From the NCBI GenBank assembly GCA_031002005.1, contig CM061921.1:130432036-130496035 (forward strand): a stretch of 64,000 nt of DNA, given 5' to 3'. The notes beneath the pieces were generated by a model. That model saw only the letters and a list, made by a program, of their open reading frames with translations, had not been told where the DNA came from and made no database searches. The stretch is from Vandiemenella viatica (Eukaryota; Arthropoda; Insecta; Orthoptera; Morabidae). Shown in pieces: positions 11,755 to 22,919 of the stretch. Within the stretch, counting starts at the first letter, position 1, and every line of letters begins with the position of its first letter. The position numbers were made by a program, and so were the translations under genes.

Positions 11755-14700
11755 GTGATTAAAAATTCTGTGGATTAAGGCAAGCCAATAAATGATACCA
11801 TAGACAATCCATCATTCAGGAAATGAGAGGTCTACATGTTGTAACCCTGCATGACTATGAGTAGAGATTCTGCCATGCTGATCTTGCTAGCTTCAACTAA
11901 TGTTAGAAGCTTGTTTTTGGGCCTTTGATAAGCAAGAGGCTCAATAAATTCACAGTGAATCTTACTACACATTCGTCAAGAAACAGTACTGAAACAGTGG
12001 TTCCACAATGGTGTGTGAAATTTTATCAGATATTTAATTTTAATTAGAAGTACTATTGTAACAGAAAGTAGCTTTAATAGTTTACCGTATTAATGTCATT
12101 TACTGCCAATTTGCAGTTAACAACTGGCAGAAGATCCAACAGACTGGTTGCACATATAGGTCCTGTGTGAATATGCACCAATAGTTTATGAAAAAGATAA
12201 ACTCAATAGCAACCTATTGTTTGTGATACTTGTGTATACTGATCTTCAATTTGTGCAGAAATTTTTTCACAAGTGCAGTTCTCTATATAAGCAGCAAAAG
12301 CAGTAGAATAACTAAACTTGAAATAACAACATATATTCCACTGCACTGCTGGAAACACTTAAATACATGGAACATCAAGATATGATTGCGGTCACATTTT
12401 ACCAGTGAAAAGTTGTCATCCATTCCTGACCTGGGAATATAGTGAGACATTACATACCACATTCAAATAGCCATAATCTCACACACATGAGTAAGTGCCA
12501 CCACTTACCTTATTTGCTAACTCACCTGTCTTCACTGTACTGCTTCCTACATCGATATCACCAGTCAACAACTGTTCTGTGGGATGAAAGGCCACAGGCA
12601 AAAAGTTTATACTTCCAATACAGACCATAAAGTGGAAATTCATGCTAGCTCACACGATTCAACAATACTCAACACATATTTCACGGTAGTAAGAGCTGTC
12701 AGAGTTTTTCTGGACACCACCAACTTCTTCAGAATTCCATAGATGAGAACTTGCCAATCAGCACATCCTAGACACCACACACACCTGATGATGAACTGTC
12801 ATTTACTATTTTGAAATTTTACTGCCCTAGTCTCATATGTATTTTTCAACACATGTACATATTTTTAGTAAGCAGTTTTTTTGTATATCTTTCTTAGTTT
12901 TATTCATTTACTCTCTAACAACAGATCAAAATTATATTTTTTAAACAAATTTTTACATTGACTGACCCATCACAGATTATTCTGTTTCTCATTTATCATT
13001 GGTCAATTTCCGACCCCACTACTGGTTCAACCCACACCCTCCCCGTGTTATGTTTCATTCATGTGGTGTGTGTCAGGATGTGCTCGCATCTTTCCCCTGC
13101 CACGTGTCTACCTCCTACATTATTATATTATCAACTGAAAAATTGTGGTTTTTGTTTGTGGTTTTTACCAGTTCATTCCACCCTCCTTCCTTCATCTATG
13201 ATAAGGATGGGTTATTTTTTCCTATCCTATTTTTTGTACATAACAGCAGTTTCTTTGTGTCAAACTGCTCATATGTGGATAATGAAGACAAACACATTTC
13301 ATTACTTTTAATTGGAGTAATTCTTGAAGTATTTATTCTTCCTCCTTGTAGTCTAGTAGAATATGTACAGTTATTAAATTACTGAAAGATGACACTATAT
13401 GTAGGTCCTGTTCCAAATATTCAGTTGATGAAAAAATGATGGGCATAAAGTAAGGACGCACAACAGCCATACACTTTAGGGGACTTGTGGGAGGGGGAGA
13501 TGGGGAAATTGCAGTCTAACCATACATTGCAAGGTTTCTTATTCATTTAAGGTGCTATCTGGTAGCTTAGTGTAAATTCACTTATCGTAGAAATTTGTCC
13601 CAGTAACATATTGAATTTTTATGCGCTCTTAACCTAGCTTTCACCTCTAAGCAATGTCAGCTTTGTGTATGTAAAGTATAATAAGAATGCTTCACGATTC
13701 ACATGCCACGACAAATTGTAGGTCCAAACATGACACGGGGACAGAATGTGTGCAAACTTTAAACTTTGTCACCCAGTTGTTAAGATCAAGCAAATTTATT
13801 CTTTAATCCTTTAACTGGTCGATGAGACTACACAAGGTATCCAAAGTGTTTATTTGGCTCTTGCAAGCCTGTGAGTAGCGTCAGCTTCAATTACCCTCAA
13901 CCAAGGAGGAAGCTGGTACATGTCTGCATCAATTCAGAGAATACAAAATCTAGGAAGTTCACACCTGATCTCTGAAATCCCTAAATGAGAACATGATTCT
14001 TGCCCCCCCCCCCCACTTTTATTCAGAGAAAAAATAAAATTACATACTTTTTTTTTACAGATATTGATATTTAATTTTACGAAATGAAAGTCCTCAGGTG
14101 CCTCAAGAGAAAACAATTTATGTGTTTTGTCAATTCTAGTTTTAACAATATGAACAGTGAAAGATTACAAGTGATGGGAAGTGATTGATGCGATTGAAAA
14201 TTTCATACCAGCATAAAGTAACCACAAGACAGACATAAATAAATCAAGACAAATATCACCACCTGAACTAACCACTACATAACTATCAATACAAATGAAC
14301 TTGACAGTAATGGCCCTTAGTCATCATAACTCTTCTCATGTTTGATCTTTTCAATAATTTCACTTTCTGTTACAGTTTATTTAAAAGTGTTTGTGATAGA
14401 TATACCCTACACCAGTTGTTTATAGCATTTTATGAAGCGTGATGTAATCCGATTATACGAGTTAAAAGATAGTTTAATAAAAGTTTTAATTAATAATTTA
14501 CTTTTATTTTTATTTATTTACATCAACTTTAAAGAAACTAAATACGTATATTCACAAATTATTCCATAACAACTATCTGATAGAATATAGTAGTAGCCCG
14601 TAAGACCACACATTATATATAAATATAAATATAAATCCATGTCAGCAGTCCAATGTTAAGGCAAATGACAAAACAGTACCTTTAAACATTCTTTGGCTAC

Positions 14701-16054
14701 AGTTCTAATGTCTTCATTGACAAAATCAGAAATATGAAAGAATTTGGAGATGACATTTTAAATTCAGAGGCAAGTTCCAATTATGTAATCTAACATATTT
14801 AAGACTTGAAAACACATTAACAGAAGCCACAGCATAACATAACATATTACACTGATTACAGTTACAAAAATTTAGAGTATGCTTTGCACTTGAGATAGGA
14901 AAGTTTGACAACGATTCTCATATACCAAGCAAGCTTCTGACGATAAACAAAAGTAATAAAAATAGGCCTATGCTTTATTCAATTAAGATGTAGCTATTGG
15001 TATAAGTAATCTGTTTAAATGCTTTATAGAAATACAATACAAACAGATTTCTCACATGGAACTGAAAATGATCTGATCACTTTTTAGAACTGGTACACTT
15101 AAATTGATAATAGGCACAAAGCTAGACTTCCAGCTACAGCAAAGCAAAACTGTTTATCCCATTCCTCAATACAACTATCACCAAAACATATTATTTCCAC
15201 AAGTACAATAAAATAATAAGGACAAACATGATATTTGTACTCTCCGATGGTTAGTAAACCATGTGACTGTAGTCTCAAATAATGTATAGGACATTGACAG
15301 ATAATTGTCAAATTAGTATAACAAATGTTCTATTCAAGTAATATGTACATGGGTTGTCATAACAAAACATTAACTAAGAAAGTATGTTCTATCAGTATAA
15401 TGATCTCTAACAATCATCATTTACCATTAAAGAAACACTGTTTCTATGCCAGAAATGGCAAGGAATTTAAAAGAAAATTGTACACATTATAGAAGACAGA
15501 TGAAATTAACTGGAATGCTCCACTCTCTCTTTTTTTAAAAAAAGAAAGAATTATTTTTATAACATTTCAAAAACCTGACTTATCATTCAGATGCATATTC
15601 TATTATCCTCACAATGTTTGACTATACAACAATTGTTTTACCAATGAGTATAAACAAAAATACTTCACTTTGCAGATCTATACTCCGTGTTAGACAATGT
15701 AACATAAAATTTTACTTTGACATTACAAAGAGGCTGCATTTAAAATGCCTAAAGGAAGATGTGATAGCCTCACATTCAATAATAGTAACATGGTTATTAA
15801 ATTTTCCATGTATTAAATGGCTATAAAAATGAATTAAAGACTGTAGTTTATTTATCACAATTCTTTGGATCATATAAGGCACGAGTCATACATAATGCAC
15901 AAAGCTGCCATTCTTCCAGACACCAGTTTTGTTAAGCTCTGCAGAAGTCTTAAGCATGATTACAATTCAAATACTATAATACCAAAGTGTAAAATGAACT
16001 TAGGTTTAACCACTTTAATCTTTTTGAGCATTAAAATCTGAAAATTTAAAACCT
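11755..16054. other. Long AT-rich stretch with no supported gene
   Basis: Only short or overlapping ORFs occur (for example two out-of-register ORFs at 12958-13385). None shows a known motif, codon bias or splice context. A C-run (about 14005) and several T/A-rich tracts are present. The part nearest 16 kb could be distal 3' flanking DNA of the sulfiredoxin gene. Confidence 0.4.
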
Positions 16055-16058
16055 TTAA

Positions 16059-17087
16059 CGGCAAGAGCGCAATCACTGGGACTCATCAAGGAACTGTCGT
16101 TTGGTCTGAAAACTGTTACACACGTTCCTTGGGTGATATTATTTAATATATGTTGCTCTTAGAGCTGTAAAACTTATACATACCTTACAAACTTAACTCA
16201 AAAAGTGACGTTCGTTATACAGCGTGTGACTGGGAGATATACTATAACGACGTATAACAATCATGCAGACATTCTTGGAACGATATTATTTAAGAATATG
16301 TTGCTGTCACAGCCATTAAAAATGTATTCATGGAAGAATCTGCACACGCATACAAAAAAAGTAACAATTTTCAATCGTAAGCAAACGATAGACGCCATAA
16401 TTACGTACACACATGCCAGAGACAATACTAGCACATGGCATTTATGAAAGTAGGTTGCGGTAATATTAAAGTAAGTTGTGTTTTGATGCAAGAGCGGCAG
16501 TATTCGTGTTTTAACATAGGGTTGAAGGAATTTAATATTTATAAATGTTTTTAATCTGAGGTTGAAATGCAGCCTGTACCTAAAACAAAACTCTGTTGAA
16601 TTTGTTAAAGATTTAATTTTTCTTTATTTTCAAGCAGCATTAGCGGTGGTTTTGGATATGTTAAAAGACCGGCTGATCCAAAAATTGAAATTTATTTAAA
16701 AATTTTGAGCTACCATGATTTTCGAGCAGAATTATTAGCAGCGCTTGGGGATAGGTTCAATGCAGCCTGGACCATAATGTTCATAGAAGCTGCCCGTTGT
16801 AGCTTAATGAATTTTTTTTTTTTTAAAAATTGAGCTACCGTGATTTTGGGCAGAATTATTAGCGCCGCCTGAACAGAGGTGAAGCAGGAACATCGCCGTA
16901 TGCCTTTTCCCAGTCGCGCACGGCTTAACGGTACGGCACTTTTCGAGTCAATTTTCTGAGAATTGATATATTTTACAGCTCCAAGAGCAACATATATTAA
17001 ATAATATCACCCAACTAACGTGTACAACAGTTTTCAGGACAAAACTAGTATTCCTTGATGAGTCCCAGTGTCTGGGCTATTACCCCT
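16059..17087. mobile_element. Long-TIR MITE with TTAA target sites (piggyBac-like)
   Basis: Terminal inverted repeats of about 120 bp (16059-16180 and 16968-17087) share cactgggactcatcaagg and attatttaatatatgttgct. The element is bordered on both sides by TTAA (16055-16058, 17088-17091), the piggyBac target. The interior holds a second, partial copy of the TIR segment (16275-16310) and a direct repeat of about 45 bp (about 16700 and 16830, core gagctaccRtgatttt). No transposase is encoded. It ends about 150 bp downstream of the sulfiredoxin stop codon. Confidence 0.75.
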
Positions 17088-17233
17088 TTAACTGGTAACA
17101 GTATTATACTGATACACTATTCACATGTTTAGAAGTACCTCACACAGTATATTCATGAGAAACATAGCAATGATTTTAATTGTCTCCATTTTCTTTATGC
17201 TTATGAGCAGGCCTTATCATTTGTACTAAGTGA

Positions 17234-17442
17234 TCACTTTAAGTCAGGTGTTGAGCCACCAAGATAATGTCTCAGTTCAGATACAGTGGATGAGATTAAT
17301 TTGGCTTTTATTGTAGGACGCATTAGTCTTAAGTGGGCTATATATCGATGGCATCCACCAAATGAATAATAGTAGTCCCCACCTTCTCTTCCTTTCACCC
17401 ACATAACATCTACAGGTGCACCAAATGACATTTAGCTGGATC
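17234..17442 (-). CDS. Srx: Sulfiredoxin, catalytic last exon (one-base frame break at its start)
   Basis: Sulfiredoxin repairs hyperoxidised peroxiredoxins by ATP-dependent reduction of cysteine sulfinic acid in the cytosol. This exon carries the family signature: VDVMWVKG, then [14 protein letters not shown], which holds the catalytic Cys and the phosphate-binding GGCHR, then [20 protein letters not shown] and STPDLK before TGA. The acceptor ttttgcag precedes 17442. Joined to the upstream exon (phase 0) the reading is DPAKCHL and hits a stop. The conserved frame, read from ATG at 17431, has an in-frame TAA just before it. A single missing A in the run at 17431-17433 would restore [13 protein letters not shown]. 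So either the gene is newly broken or the assembly lost a base. The catalytic residues are all intact. Confidence 0.9.
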
Positions 17443-17528
17443 CTGCAAAAATTTTAATTAATTTAGCAAAGTACTACAATATTCATAATCCCAACACATG
17501 AGTTGTTGTCATGAGCATAAAAATTTAC

Positions 17529-17698
17529 CTCTAATGTCTCCATAATGCTTTGAACTTTCGTTTCATTTATTTCAGGTGGAAAAGGTCTTATAAGCACTGA
17601 CATTGGCACATCCTTAATCATTCCAGTATGTACTGTATCATTATTCACTTCACCATTCATGTGTAGATCAACTTCACCGTTCATGTTTAGACTACTAT
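17529..17698 (-). CDS. Srx: Sulfiredoxin, middle exon
   Basis: Bounded by a polypyrimidine tract plus acceptor (cttttttcacag) and a donor (GAG|GTAAAT). It encodes the N-terminal lobe of sulfiredoxin: VPMSVLIRPFPPEINETKVQ, then SIMETLE. This is the conserved (V)PMSVLIRPxPxxLDxxKVQSLxxT region that precedes the catalytic exon. The upstream part has two near-identical MNGEV motifs (NMNGEVDLHMNGEV), a small internal duplication. Phase in is 1 and phase out is 0, which fits both the putative exon 1 donor and the exon 3 acceptor. Confidence 0.88.
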
Positions 17699-18816
17699 CT
17701 GTGAAAAAAAAGAAAAAAGGCGTATAATAATGCCAGGCGAAATATTTCTGAACACACAATACACGTAATCTATGTACTAATACAAAACTTACAAGTCATT
17801 CTACTGAGATATGCTACAGAGCACACACTGTGGAGGAGCACTTTAGTTTGGAGAAACATCCTTAAATAAGTCAATGCACTTTTAGTAGACCACTTATCAG
17901 TCTACATAATTCAACGTTATTCACTCCTTCAATGTTCAGCAATTGTAGCTATTAGTTGCAATCTAACTAAAACAAGAAAAGGTCTACCAGTAACACGACG
18001 ACATTTAAGGGTGTCGAGTTCTCAATTTTGTATTAATTACAAGAAGCTACAATAATAAACTGATAGAAAACGGTTATAATTATTTTAGAGCGTTATCGGT
18101 TAAAGAAACGAACTCAAACATTCAGCCTGACGTATCAGCTGATCCACGATATTTTAATAATCCTCTGATGTATGGTCGCATGGTTGGCACCACTGGTTAA
18201 ATAAACTACATTTGAATGCCGTTACTTTTGAAAGATGACAGACAATGAACTTTAAAATAACTTGAAGTAATACTGTATAACTTCTTCAAAGGATCTATCA
18301 TTTTCTTCTTTAAAAAAGCCAACAAGATAACTTTCCATATACAAAAATGTGTTTTGCCAAATTCAGTAGCGTACAAAATGTATAGCAATGAAAAAATTAT
18401 TACAGCGCATGTAAGGTTCATATTAAAGACTATTGTTCAAACCTATCCAAAAGAAAAAATTCAAAAACTTGGGGCGTTGCATAAAATAAGCTAATTATGT
18501 GACAAGTGCAGCTTACGTCTATGGGAAAAGGAAAAATGCGTGTATATGGAAATTGCCACCGGGGCAAGCAGTCCCTCACAGTTAAATTGTATGTCCATAG
18601 CCGGTACAATATTTAATCCTTTAAAACGTCCTTAGTTGAACCAGATAAACACACCGTCTGAAATAAATAGGAATGTCACTTTGTGCTGATACTTCAAGAC
18701 TTTCATATCCATCAAAGGCAAACATACAAAAAAATGTACCTGTACTCGTTGAATCTTTATCAGTTTACAGCTAAATATATATTTCAAAAGAAAAACGAAC
18801 ACGTTTTTCTCCTCAC

Positions 18817-18973
18817 CTCCTATTAGCGATTCAGAGAAGATATTCTCCTGCATAAAGACATCCTCCTCCATAAAGACATCCTCTTGCACATAAACATCCT
18901 CTTGCATAAAGACAGTACGCCTTACTTTGCAACATGGTTCTTCAAATACCCAAATTCGTTTTCTTGGACTCAT
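18817..18973 (-). CDS. Putative first exon of the sulfiredoxin gene
   Basis: An ATG at 18973 opens MSPRKRIWVFEEPCCKVRR, followed by an acidic repeat of V(F/Y)(M/V)(Q/E)ED hexapeptides. The exon ends at GGAG|GTGAGG, a good donor. Its phase (1) lets it join in frame to the middle exon, giving ...LIGG-DSSLNMNGEV. The N-terminus of sulfiredoxins is poorly conserved, so homology cannot confirm it. The alternative is that the coding start is the ATG in the middle exon (NMNGEV) and this block is 5' UTR or unrelated. Confidence 0.4.
18840..18915. repeat. 18-bp tandem repeat (about 4 copies)
   Basis: Copies of cataaagacatcctcYtS follow one another with a few substitutions. The unit is a multiple of three and keeps the minus-strand frame open, encoding MQEDVY, VQEDVF, MEEDVF and MQENIF. 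It lies inside the putative sulfiredoxin exon 1. Confidence 0.8.
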
Positions 18974-19210
18974 TTTCAAAGTGATCCATTCATCTGTCAA
19001 TATTAAAATCACCAGCCACCTACTTCGCACAAACACATTACAGACCACAACCAATACAAACAACCGTCTGCAGCCGCTTCACCGTTACTGGCGGCAAATG
19101 CCGCTCTTTAAATGCCCAAGACCCACACGAAGAGAGACGGAGATACACGATGTTGCTATCGGCTGCGACCCTGCAGCAGCGAAGCGGTGGCGCATGTTTC
19201 ATTCCCACAG
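18974..19210 (-). promoter_or_regulatory. Possible promoter region of the sulfiredoxin gene
   Basis: This is a local rise in G+C and CpG (for example gcggcaaatgccgc and cggctgcgaccctgcagc) in an otherwise AT-rich area, directly upstream of the putative first exon. No certain core promoter element was found. It is inferred from position only. Confidence 0.25.
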
Positions 19211-19219
19211 CATATAAAA

Positions 19220-20155
19220 CAAAATGTATTCCACGGCTGCGTATAGGTGTTTCCCACTACCTTCTATGAAATGAGATGAATGACAGACGCCGTGGAATCA
19301 CTAAGGTGATTCTAACAATAGGAAAAGCGGAATTGTGCACTTAACGGTTGAAATAGAATCACAAATTCTTATGGCTACTGCTAACATATATATTTGTTTT
19401 CCTTCTTATGTAAATCTGAACCAGAAATAGATTTAAGCCTTTAAAGTATTTTTATACATTTAATTTTAATTGCGTTGGGGCATATACCCCTGTTGGAAAT
19501 TTACCTACAAACCTTTTTTTTTAACGTTTCGTGAATTCTGATTCCTAATTCTTTAACTGCAATTCTCGAATATTTTCTCCTTTTACGAATTTATATTGAA
19601 AAGTCTTTCAGATTATGGGATAAATTATTCCGCATTTTCCTCGGTAATTTATTCCAGTCCCTGACTCCATTCTCTACTAAAGTTTTCCCACTCCCCTTAT
19701 GCCTGAAATCAAGTGTTTGCTTATGCTTGTGGTCATCTTTTCTCTTCAATGTACTACTCCTAATCCTTCAACTAATATCCATCAAAGTATCATTAGCAGA
19801 ATAAGTATTAGTTTATCGTTATTTCAGTCATGTCTTTTCTTTCCTTCCTCGTATTACTCGTAATTCTTCTATTCACAGCATTCTCTTCACCCGCCTCCTC
19901 AAGTGGCTATTTAACCCACCTACTTTTATCAAATAAGTTGCTGATTGTGTCCTGAGGTAATTTTCATAAACATATCTAGTTGCTCTCCTTTCCAGCCCTC
20001 CTACTCCAACCCCCACCAAACCTGTGTTTGACACCCGTAATGGTAGAGGAGGAAGAAGAAAATGCCAGAAGAAAGATTCCATAAAGACTTCTAGTTACTA
20101 TGCGCGCTCTCACCCAGCATGCATTGGTAATTAACGTAAATGGTGGCAGATAAAC
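19220..20155. other. Unassigned, pyrimidine-rich
   Basis: The stretch 19540-20080 resembles 29160-29330 in tone (both contain ttctccttttacgaat) and may be an old LINE on the minus strand, but no RT motif could be read. Confidence 0.3.
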
Positions 20156-20159
20156 ATGA

Positions 20160-20290
20160 TAGGGAACTAGGGGCCCTCAGGCCATGGAGCCAAGAATACG
20201 TCCATTGTCGCCTGGCCATTTTGTAGAGCTAGAAAAAAAAAAAGGTCGCCCCTTTTACCCCGGGCCCGAATTCCTAGCGCCGGCCCTGAT
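20160..20290 (-). mobile_element. Partial MITE, same family as 43452-43633
   Basis: Read in reverse it starts cagggccggcgctaggaatt, then cgggcccggggtaaaa, matching the left end of the complete copy at 43452. The other terminal repeat is missing. Subterminal gagggcccctag is also shared. Confidence 0.65.
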
Positions 20291-20633
20291 GTCAACAACA
20301 TTTAAAAAAATAAAATGTCTGTGATTGACGATTTTAAACATTACTTACAAGAATTGTAAAACAACAGACTGATATTCAATAGCATGTGTTTCTAAAGATC
20401 GTGCATCTGCGTTACGGTCCACAATTGTCCCTCGGGATGTTTTGCAGGAATTCGCAGGTATGGTGGGCAGGTGTAACGATTTGTACCGTTATAGCTGGGC
20501 GCTTGGAATTGGGAGATAAGCTGCGAGATAGGTGAGGTCCTGAACAGAATCTGGAGGTGGCATTCACCGAGCCATTTGGGGGAGAGGTAACGCTCGAATA
20601 TTCGGGAGGACGTGGAATCAAATATCTATACGG

Positions 20634-21888
20634 TAAAGTGACCAGATTTTAACATTTACCATTGACCGGGGGAGGGGGGGAGTGGGGGGGAGTCGGGGGG
20701 GGGTCTGTTCTAGATTAAAAAGTTGGTCTATATGGAGCAACAAAATTTTTTATGTAACGCAAAAATAGTATTTTAATTTTTTTTTTTAAATTTCAACATA
20801 AGTACGATTTACAAATATAATATATTAAAAATTATATATAGTATTTTTTGTTTGGTATATTTCTCATTTGAATGAAATTTTTTTCAGTAGATTGCTGTCA
20901 TTGTTTAAAAGCTTGTGAAATTTTTCACAAGACATTGTTAAATTATATTTCACACATTATGTGGCCTTCAAAGTAATTGTGATTTTTCTGATGTCCACAC
21001 CTTATTTACCGTAGAAAAAACGCGTTCAGTGGCAGCATTAGCTCCTGGTAAGGGCAGCGCGTATTATACAATTTATAGTGCATTATTGTATGGAACATGG
21101 TTTGTTTCAAAATGATGAAATATTTCTAACCATATGTTCTCTATTGTGACTTTTGCTGAAGACCAAAATTTAACCTTTCCCTTATAAATATATTTTTTAA
21201 ATAATGATACTTTATTAGAAAGATGATTTTCGGAAATATTACTACACGGAAAATTTTGAGTAATATGATCGAATGATTTTTGCACATCATTCCAATTAAG
21301 TTCTGAAGTACTTTCAAGGCTGGCGCTAGACTTTTTGACGCCTCTATAAAATAAAGTATAAATAATACGAGTACTGTCTGCTAAATTCAAGAAAATTTAA
21401 GTATTTATGAAATAAATTACTTACCTAAATTACCTGAATAGCTGATTTGTTGACATCACTTGTTTCCCTAGCACTAGCATGCAGCACAGTGTGTATCGTC
21501 TGAGAGGCAGTTACGAAATGTTTTCGTCGTTGCCAGTGTCGAAAAATGCCATTGTTCATTAAGTTTAAACAATGGTGGTCAAATGCTAACAACTGATCGA
21601 CAATGCGACCTTTGATAATCAGTTCTTGATAATCACTTCTCGATAATCAGTTCTCAAAAATTATTTGTTTTTAAGTTTAACATTCAAAAATAATATAAAA
21701 CTCATATACTGCCGAAATAGCCACATGGCCGCCGAAAGCCGTATATTCCATTCCCGTTCACCCGCCGTTCTCTAGCTTGTCATGCATTCTTTCCAAAAAT
21801 CGGGACTTTTTCAAAACGCCGTGGGACGCGGGACGAATTGTTAAAAATCGGGACTGTCCCGCCAAAAGCGGGACGTCTGGTTACCTTA
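20634..21888 (-). mobile_element. hAT transposon remnant inserted in a SINE
   Basis: Ends show inverted repeats taaagtgaccaga and (reversed) taaggtaaccagacgtcccg. On the minus strand 21073-21390 encodes a hAT transposase segment, and about 20925-21060 encodes the dimerisation motif LPGANAATERVFSTVNKVW, followed by stops. Family knowledge: the hAT C-terminal dimerisation domain has (N/S)A(A/S)xERxFS. The N-terminal finger and most of the catalytic region are gone. The right subterminal region is rich in gggac motifs (cgggactgtcccg). Confidence 0.75.
21609..21656. repeat. 15-bp tandem repeat, three copies
   Basis: Three consecutive units of gataatcaSttctYN inside the hAT remnant. Confidence 0.6.
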
Positions 21889-22204
21889 CTGTAGGACATC
21901 CAGATTCAGGTTTTCCATACTTTTCTCAGATCACGGTTCCTACAAAAGGACATGGCCGAATTCTTTCCTGCTCCTTGTCGCCATTCCTCTCCCGCCTAGA
22001 ATTATCTAGAAGTCGACGAGGCATAAAGCCATAACGAAAAAAGTAGATTTCAATTTTTAGAAGCTATTTTGTTTTGCTCATATTAGCTCCTAACTTTACT
22101 CCACGAAGTGATATACATTTTTTGCTCTGGATTCACATTTTCGTACATTGCTCTCTATATTCACATGATGGTTATTACCATTTTAAATTTGTATTGAACG
22201 GAGA

Positions 22205-22467
22205 CTTTCCAGGCGTATAACTGCAATGAAGTCTTCACGAGTATACCGCCGGACTGTATTGTGAAATCACAATATATCGACGACTATCTCCGTCGTCTTC
22301 CTCAGGTGCGAAAACATCTGTACTGGTCGGCTAACCGACAGATACTGTCCAGCTGACCAGTAGGGATGTTTTCGCACCTGAGGAAGACGCCGAAGCTAGT
22401 CGTCGAAATATCATGTTTTCACAACACAATCGGGCGGTACACGCGTGTAGACTTCATTGCATTTTAA
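22205..22467. mobile_element. Fold-back (palindromic) element with ~97-bp arms
   Basis: The left arm, from tgcaatgaagtcttcacg to caggtgcgaaaacatc, is repeated inverted on the right from gatgttttcgcacctgagg to gtagacttcattgca. The central loop is itself partly palindromic (actggtcggc / gctgaccagt). A related unit lies at 42266-42390 (cacaacacaaaccgg ... acttcattgcaatc), and it continues into ccaggaaagtctcc, which matches the sequence just left of this element. It contains a hammerhead-like core (see findings). No coding. Confidence 0.8.
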
Positions 22468-22919
22468 ATTTTTTAAGCACGTCAATTTCTGCAATGCCTT
22501 AACTATCATTTATTCGAGAAATAACCTTATTTTTCCTTCCATTAAGTCACGCAGGTCACACAGTTTAGAGAAGGTAATAATAACTTCACTAAGCTTCCTT
22601 CGGACAACTAAAGGGCGGAAAATCACAAATCTTAATAATATCGCGCTGGGTCTTTGATCGGTGGCTCTAACGCATTTTCAACGAAAGCTGCTTGAAATTG
22701 ATTTTAGGTCTATACATTCTCCGCCATCTAAATTAAATGATGACAGGTTAAAATTGTACTTCAATAAGATTTGCGAAATACTGCTGAGGGATATTTGGAA
22801 CTCTTTAGCCTAAGAGGTTCCCATAGTTTTTCTTATCATGCCCCTTCCATCAAAAGAAAAATTTCCTCCTCCAACCGTCACAATTTTACTATCAAAAAGG
22901 TAAAAACCTACTACACAGT

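Larger units (their letters stand above)
20577..22040 (+). mobile_element. SINE family A, copy 3, split in two by a hAT element
   Basis: The head (gaggtaacgctcgaatattc, then ggaggacgtgg) is at 20577-20633. The body and tail (acatccagattcaggttttc ... gtcgacgaggcataaagcc) resume at 21889-22040. The gap is exactly the hAT insertion 20634-21888. The two flanks of the insertion, ctatacgg and ctgtagga, both match the SINE consensus octamer ccgtccgg imperfectly, as expected for an old 8-bp target duplication. Confidence 0.75.

Noticed and set aside
12958..13385. Two overlapping ORFs of 117 and 128 codons
   Set aside because: They lie in different frames over the same bases, have odd composition (rich in Ser/Leu/Phe/His), no known motif and no splice context. 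Probably chance openings in pyrimidine-rich DNA.
16205..16491. ORFs on both strands around 16.2-16.5 kb
   Set aside because: They fall inside the TTAA-flanked MITE and partly translate its internal repeats.
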